Shown here piece by piece: positions 57,831 to 64,000 of a stretch of DNA of 64,000 bases; the first letter of the stretch is position 1; the number at the start of each line of letters is the position of its first letter. The stretch spans positions 5,952,001 to 6,016,000 of the forward strand of contig JAOVFP010000004.1 of the NCBI GenBank assembly GCA_025738555.1, written 5' to 3'. The notes under the pieces were generated by a model, which ran no database searches, was not told the DNA's origin, and worked only from the letters and a program-made list of their open reading frames with translations. The translations under genes and the position numbers were made by a program. The stretch is from Cyathus striatus (Eukaryota > Basidiomycota > Agaricomycetes > Agaricales > Nidulariaceae).

Positions 57831-58196
57831 TGTTGGCTGTGTATGTAGATTGGCGTCGCTTATAAGTAACGTACTTCCTCCAGCTTACCAATGTAAAATA
57901 AGATCTTAATCGAGCTTAACCGGGGACTTCAGTAGACGTTCCTAGTTCCTATCTGAGAAAAAAGACGGGCCGGAAGATTTAATCAAGACATGATTACGTA
58001 TCCACTGATCCGGCGGGAGCACTTAGCAGGTACTTAATCTGACGGCAAGCTTCGAAATTTTGAAAGGCGAAGGTCAAGCGAGGTCAAGCGGAGGTGGTCC
58101 ATATAGAGTAAAGGAGTTGAAGTACTTACTAAATGATTTTGAATCACGACAAGTTTCAGTAATGAATACCAATAAATAGCTTACAGTGGAATAAAT
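57831..58196. other. Short stretch without a recognised gene
   Basis: Nothing identified; downstream flank of the broken minus-strand gene at 58197. Confidence 0.4.
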
Positions 58197-58956
58197 TTAG
58201 AGATCCACAGGCACTGGTCCACATATTCTCAATCTGATCTCTCTGATTGATAGTAATTGGGCGGAGGTTATGTCCGCTGTGAGTTCATTGCCATCATCAA
58301 CAGCAATTCGCTGCCCATTATTGTTTTTCTCCAAAAAGGAAATTTGATAGGACAATGTGTTTCCATTTGGTCGTAGCCGCAAGCGCGCCCTGGCGGCTGG
58401 GGCTTGCTTTGGTGCATCGGTGGAAAAGTTACCTTTTTCTAGAAATGGTCCATACCGCCCTGGTCCGTGGGCACTTGAGGACAACCTCACCTGCACTGGT
58501 CTCTGCTTGGCTTGACTATTGGAGACGGAAAGCCCGCGGATTACACGTGCACCAACAAATTGACCCACAGTGGCACATGCTAGATTGCAAGTCCAGTTCA
58601 CATTTGCAAAAATAACTGGACCAAATAAGGAATCTTCAACGGCACTTTTTAATTGTGAATAGGCGGTGTCAGAATATTTACTCCCGAGGTACAACATATA
58701 GACATGTAAAAGGATCGTCATTCGTATGTGGGTGTATTCGCCTGTACTTAGTAGTTCATCATTGTGTCAGAACGGATTTTCGTGTGAGCTGTGGTAAATC
58801 AGTGTCAGGCAGATTGACGAACCGTTCTGGTTGATTTAGATCGTCTGAGGAGTCTCGATGAAGATGAGATGAAACGTATTTAGAGGAAGAAACCCACAAG
58901 TCACTATAAATATCCAATGCAACAATGGGATGCTTGGCTGGGGAGCTTGAACGCAT
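58197..58956 (-). pseudogene. Broken gene of unknown family
   Basis: Two minus-strand open frames that read as one protein. 58956-58759 (MRSSSPAKHPIVALDIYSDL ... LTRKSVLT) ends at a TGA. In the next frame an open stretch without its own ATG (HNDELLSTGEYTHIRMTI ...) continues to a stop at 58197, about 240 residues in all. The junction near 58768 needs a one-base shift, and no intron of normal size fits. The C-terminal half has a Pro/Ala/Arg-rich stretch (KQAPAARARLRLRPNG) and ends IRLRICGPVPVDL. No domain is recognised. It could be a decayed host gene or part of a mobile element. Confidence 0.45.
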
Positions 58957-61570
58957 TTATATATTTTTATGCACAGCATTGGAAGCGTAACGTCTGAAGA
59001 CGACAGTTCTTGATAAAGATGCTGTTCAAGGATGATTATCAGGAACGTGCGTACCGAAGCCTGAAGGAAAGAACGTGGTGGGGTTGTTTATGACTGGCGG
59101 GCCGGTTTACCGGGGACTTGATGGAAAACGTTCAACGAGAAGCGGATCGAAAAGCCTCGGAGTCGTGGAGAGGGTTCAAATCATTCAAATCACTATTGCA
59201 GTGTTTAAGACCGAATGAAGGAAAAAGATACGTAATTTGCGGTGAGAATGCAAAACATTCAATCAAGAAAACGTGATGTTCGAATATCAATGGAAGCCTA
59301 TGACTCATTAATGTTGATAGAACTTTATCTGGTGTTAGTGAAAGAAAATGGAGAACCACACAGCCCGATGTTCAATGGGGGCCAAGTTATATACTTGTAA
59401 TTGCATTCAGATGGCGCTGATAAGTCCGTGAAAGAGTACCATAAGATTAGCATACAGGACGGCTGAGAACACCGAAAGAAGTCAAATCAGGATCTGAAGG
59501 TGGCGGGCACGGATACTGAGAAAAGAAACAACTTAAAGCTTGATGTTGGCCTATTGCATGGTGAACGAAGTTCAAGGAAGAGCTGTGGGGCCCGTCAGTC
59601 AGTAATGGTTAAGTAAAGGGAGAATATTAGCCGAAGAAATAGAAGTACACAGCATGAAATTATATACAACGAGATCAAGGGTGTAGAACGATGAGGGTGG
59701 ATCCTATGAACCATAAAACGTATCTATCGATTACAGATCTGCTAGGGTACTTACCACATATTTGCTTGCTACCATAAGATGGCGAACTTGTGTGGGTGTT
59801 TGATAATGGTTACTAAAATCAACTGAGTGGGATTAGCCCACAGTGTGGCGAAAGCTCAACCACAGCCGAACGCTAACTAGTTGACGAAAGAATTAAAATG
59901 GACTACATATCGCCGAGCTGAACGTTAGAAGTGCTTACTTGTTAATGTAAGATGGAGTTACATGGGCCGCCGCGATGTTGAAGAATTGTTACAAAAATCT
60001 TAGTAAGGTTGACCCACAGTGTAGCGAGAGCTCAGCGACAGTCCGGTTCAGCTTCAAGTTAGCGAAAAATTTAGAATAATGGAAGCGTACGCTGAAGATG
60101 GACAGTCTTGTACATGCGCCCACATTAATAAGTTGTGTGACGCCGCTGTTTCGGAAATATGACACTGACAGAAACTGAAGTGGGTAACGTGAAGATCTCT
60201 GTGATTTGCGGTATTTTTCAATCTGAAAAGTTGATTTTAGTGACCATGACCGACCAAGTACTCGCAGTCTCCTCCACAAACCATCCGGGCGAAACCTTCA
60301 CTGTGCGCACATTTCTTTATGATATGTATGTATAGCCGTGGATCTTCTCATCACATGCGCCTACAATTGTAAGCAATTAGAAAAATTATGTGGTACGTTA
60401 TTGATTTGCACAGAGGATGATATACATTGTATTGTATGACCGATACTACTGCGCATATTGACAGCCAGGAATGAATGTGCACTGTGAATCGAAAGGGATC
60501 AATCTCGCTTATGGCTTTCTTCGTCGTTTCCGTGTATCTTTCTGTATCTTTCTTAGGCGAGGCGGCGAACTGAAGAAACATATGAATATTTGAAAGTGAC
60601 GGGGAACTAGATGGACACAAGCAGCAAATAGATTACGGAGTCGTCGGACAGAATGCTACGGACCGGAAGGCCGCGCCACAGGTCAGTGCTTTTATTCCGC
60701 CGTATGAGCTAACCACAAGTTGCGGTGGTACCTAGGAGTAGCTTACCGTCCGCAGCTACAGAAAAATCCAAACACCATCTCAGCGCATACAAGGGGTGGT
60801 GTGTGAGTTATGAAACATAGGACTGCAGTTTATTGTTGTCGCCATTCATACGAGAATCTGAAAGGTGATAGATATATCTGGGCGTTGGTAAAGCATGGTC
60901 ATCCGTTTCTCGTACCAAGTTACTTAGAATTTGATCTCCAACTGGAATGAACAGACATGGCAATTATCAGACGCAGCAATAGCGGTTCTCGAATATAGAT
61001 CGAGGCACTGTAGGTTCGATATTCGAGTTGAAGAAGCGACTGCAAATATGAGAACATAAATACGTTTTTGGAAGACAAGGAAAAGAATGAAAAATAAAAG
61101 ACATCGTCGAGGAAGCCCCAAGAACTTCTTTGGGGCCAACAGATGGACTGGGCCAACAGATGGACTAGGCCGATCTAGTGGGTATTGCTCCAACTTACCT
61201 TTTCATATCGTGTGCCAAACAGACAACATGAATTCTGAGGCGAGAGGAATCATGGAACATGGTTCAATGTATTGAACTTGAGCTTGAGCCACCCCGTAAA
61301 ACTTGTCAAAGTTAAAGTCGAGAAGCCACGCTCCCAGTCAATGCTACAAATTTCAACACTTCAACTGCCGGTCCCGGGTTGGCCACTTCACGAATCATAG
61401 CAACCACTGAGTCTGAAGCTTGGGTTGGCCTCGGGAGTCGCTCGTTCACTACTAAACCAATATAGAATAACTAGAAGTAACTCTGAATGAATGAAAAAAC
61501 GTAAGGTAAGCAACTTCATCTTCGTGTCCAATATCTGGGTAAAGTCTGTTTTAATTCACAGCACGATCTT
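58957..61570. other. 2.6 kb stretch with a degenerate direct repeat
   Basis: About 59826-59905 and 60002-60085 share a diverged block (CCCACAGTGTnGCGAnAGCTCA and following). No gene recognised; open frames are short and featureless. Confidence 0.4.
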
Positions 61571-61577
61571 GGCTTAC

Positions 61578-63451
61578 CCCATGCGACCAATCGAAGTAGA
61601 TGACTGAGTAGTCCTACTGCATAGCCCACCATCGTCCTCATCGCGACACACTTCTGCCCCATCCACATGCCATCCACCAATCTTTCCTATGGTCGACTGA
61701 GAAGGAGACTCATAAGATCCACCACCTGACCTATACGGTCTATTGTCCGGCGTCATTTGTCCATAATTCTGCAGTGTTCTTGGGTAAGTGACAGTCTTAC
61801 CCTTGCTATTGTGGTTTTTATTGTATCTGTTTCGAACTAGTCTCGGAAGTTTCCTAGGCTCGTATGCTGCCGGGGTGACAAGACCCTTGGGAGATGCGTA
61901 AGCTGCTAATCAAACTAGACAGTAAAAAACCTCACATGATCAATTGAAGTAGATGACTGAAGAGTCCTACATAGTCCACCAGCTTCCTCATCTCGACACA
62001 CCTCTGCCCCACCCTCATGTTCACCAATCTTTCCTATGGCTGGCTGAGAAGGAGACCGATAAGATCCACCATCTGACCCATACGTATTTCGAGTAAGCCT
62101 CGGACGGTAAGGTAGAGATGTCGACTCCCACAGTCTAATGTCTGGCGCTATTTGTCCGTGATCCTGCAGTGTTCCAGGGTAAGTCTTACCCTCGCCATTG
62201 TGGTATTTACTGTATCTGTTTCGGACTAGTCTCGGAAGTTTCCTAGGCTTGTATGCTGCCAGGGTGACAAGACCCTTGAGAGGTGTGTAAGCCGCCAGTT
62301 GAACTAGACAGTAAAAACCTCACGCAATCAATTGAAGTAGATGACTGAGGAGTCCCACCTAGCCCACCAGCTTCCTCATTTTGATATACCGCTGTCCCAA
62401 CCTCATGTTCACCAACCTTTCCTATGGCTGGCTGAGAAGGAGAGTCATAATATCCATCGCCTGACCCGTATGTATTTCGAGTAAGCCCCAGACGGTTAGG
62501 TAGAGACCCCCAAGGTCTGTTGTTCGGCGTTATTTTTCCGTAATTCTGCAGTGTTATGGGGTAAGTTCTATTGTGGTTTTTATCACTGTATCTGTTTCGA
62601 ACTAGTCTCGGAAGTTTTATAGGCTCTTCTGTTGGAGTAACAAAACCCTTGGGAGGTGCATAAGATGCCAATCGAACTAAGGAGTAAAACATGAAACACA
62701 CTCCCAATCTTTCTAGAAGTGCAGGCCCTGGATCTTTCCCCCTTTTCTCGACATGCGTCCAAGGCGTGTGTGCTGGATTAACAAAGTTCTGACGAGAGCG
62801 TAGATGAATTAAACAATGCTGTTTGAGCTCGAAAGTATAAACGGAACATACCTTGGTTGTTTCCACAGTAACTCCAAATTTCATCTCGCTGGTTTCCTCG
62901 ATTTTAACGCCTTTGGCCGGGAGAACAGCAGCGTCAGGCAGAGGCTCTTGCGATCTAACCTCTGGTCGTGTATGTCCATGGCCCAGCAGAGTCCTGGGGT
63001 AAATCACGTCCTTGCCATTGTGACTTTCAACACCACCGACCTCATCTCGACACATCTCTTCCCCACCTCCAAGTTCGACAATCTTGCCTACTGGCGGCCG
63101 AGACGGATACGCGTGTAATTCACCAACTGGGTGGTATCTTTGTCGAGTAAGTCTTGGAGGACGTATCCAAGTTCCGCATACTCGGATAAGAGAGTCAACA
63201 CCCTTGGAAACTTGTAAGATGCCTATCGAACAAGACAGTGAATTTTGAAACATGAAACATACTTCCATCCTTTCTTGAAACATCTTGTACTCTTTCTCAC
63301 TTTCCTCGACTTTAACACGTTTCGATTGTCGTGCAACATTAGCAATTTCACGTTCTCGGAGGGATTCCTCAGTTATGAGGGTGGCTTTTAACCCAGAGTC
63401 GCTTGCTTCAGCGTCGTTGCTATCGTTCCGCTTTTGAGGTAGTGTAGGCAT
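61578..63451 (-). CDS. Unknown protein built from tandemly repeated exons
   Basis: Not a family I recognise. Start MPTLPQKRNDSNDAEASDSG at 63451; charged N-terminal region with AKGVKIEE- and KRVKVEES-like motifs. Then exon-sized repeats of ~300 nt, each coding PRLxRxRY ... TYPxTLQxxG ... LTRNTYGS.GG.Y.SPSQPxIGK(I/V)G ... GAxVxxxExxGGL. The full units are about 62652-62316, 62267-61938 and 61887-61578; a diverged unit is at 63160-62960. Units are separated by near-identical introns (GTGAGG ... CCCAAG or CTCAAG, 49-54 nt), so whole exon-intron modules were duplicated. The junction of the first exon with the second is uncertain, because its apparent intron would shift the frame. A 5' donor-like GTAAGC ends the last unit, so the true 3' end may lie further down. 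Confidence 0.5.
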
Positions 63452-64000
63452 GATTAGCTTGTTTTAACGAAAAACGTTGACGTCTTGACTTTAGAGTGTT
63501 GTGTAAGTGGAAATTTGGTTTGAGTTTGGTAGAAGTGGAAGTGGAACTAGAAGAGACTTGCTAACAATAATGGATACATTATTTACAATGTAGAGCACGT
63601 ATTCTGCCTGCACCGCAAAATGCGGTTTTCATTCGTTTTCATCTCCGTACCTCACTACTTACACGCTGTCGCTCACATGATCTCATTTACACACATAAAT
63701 GTCGTACCTACCCATCCGTGAATACCAGCTTCGTATTCCCCCTCACTTCACCTCTAATACGAGCTCACCAGGATCTGGAGGTCAGACGGATGTGCTGACC
63801 GCTCGCACTATTTCTTCGTTGAGTGGAAACCGCCTACCGGTTTTCATCCTCTTCAACAACCATAAACAAACAGGGCCGGCTAGCGGCAATACCCACTACC
63901 CGTTGACATGCGGATTAAACACGGATTTGTATACGGAATGTCTCAACAGCACCTGGCAGTGTCTCTCGAGCTCATTACTTACACCCCTTAAACATTTTTC
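63452..64000. other. Upstream region of the repeated-exon gene to window end
   Basis: No gene recognised; presumptive promoter of the minus-strand gene starting at 63451. Confidence 0.4.

Noticed and set aside
1..64000. CRISPR arrays, rRNA genes and bacterial operons
   Set aside because: None seen; sequence is eukaryotic with spliceosomal introns.

Overview
This is a piece of a fungal nuclear genome, most likely a mushroom-forming basidiomycete (Agaricomycetes). The evidence is dense GT-AG introns of about 45-60 nt, a group III hybrid histidine kinase with HAMP repeats, an intron-containing tRNA-Cys, F-box and C2H2 zinc-finger genes, and many relics of DNA transposons. The taxonomic placement is inferred from gene families and intron style, not from a database match.

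Layout. 1-3216: 3' part of a Nik1/Os-1-type osmosensing hybrid histidine kinase (+), then tRNA-Cys(GCA) at 3583-3677. 4002-22023: a birth-and-death cluster of secreted alpha/beta-hydrolases. Four copies are intact in reading frame (5499-6548, 8442-9502, 16460-17529, 20979-22023), one is a pseudogene (4002-4876), and one is an inverted fragment (15182-16285). The cluster is split by a 5.6 kb unit with terminal inverted repeats (9574-15179), which itself contains a 1.27 kb non-autonomous hAT-like element. Interleaved are a truncated FAD-monooxygenase pseudogene (19240-20583), a small monooxygenase relic (22070-22233) and a complete monooxygenase on the minus strand (27919-31101). Between these lie a secreted basic protein gene (23906-24862, -) and an F-box gene (25802-27534, +).

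31794-40300: two divergent multidomain glycan genes. One is a sugar-nucleotide epimerase fused to two glycosyltransferase-like domains (-). The other is a methyltransferase fused to a GT8 glycosyltransferase (+), followed by a field of decayed GT8 pieces. 40719-46267: three C2H2 zinc-finger paralogues in a row (-). 46268-49750: little recognisable. 49760-54424: a degenerate MULE-like transposase (-) beside an intact five-exon gene of unknown function (+). 55470-57830: a CACTA-like non-autonomous element and a second hAT-like element with an 8-bp target duplication. 58197-58956: a broken gene of unknown family. 61578-63451: a gene built from repeated exons (-).

How it fits together. The hydrolases and monooxygenases look like an expanding and decaying family cluster. 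The same segments have been copied in direct and inverted orientation and some copies are damaged at catalytic residues. The epimerase-GT-GT and methyltransferase-GT8 pair share a 1.1 kb divergent intergenic region and plausibly act on one surface glycan. Two microexons stand out: an 11-nt exon that carries the catalytic serine in every hydrolase copy, and an 18-nt exon in the monooxygenases. Exon structures given here were worked out by hand from splice signals, reading phase and comparison between paralogues in the window.
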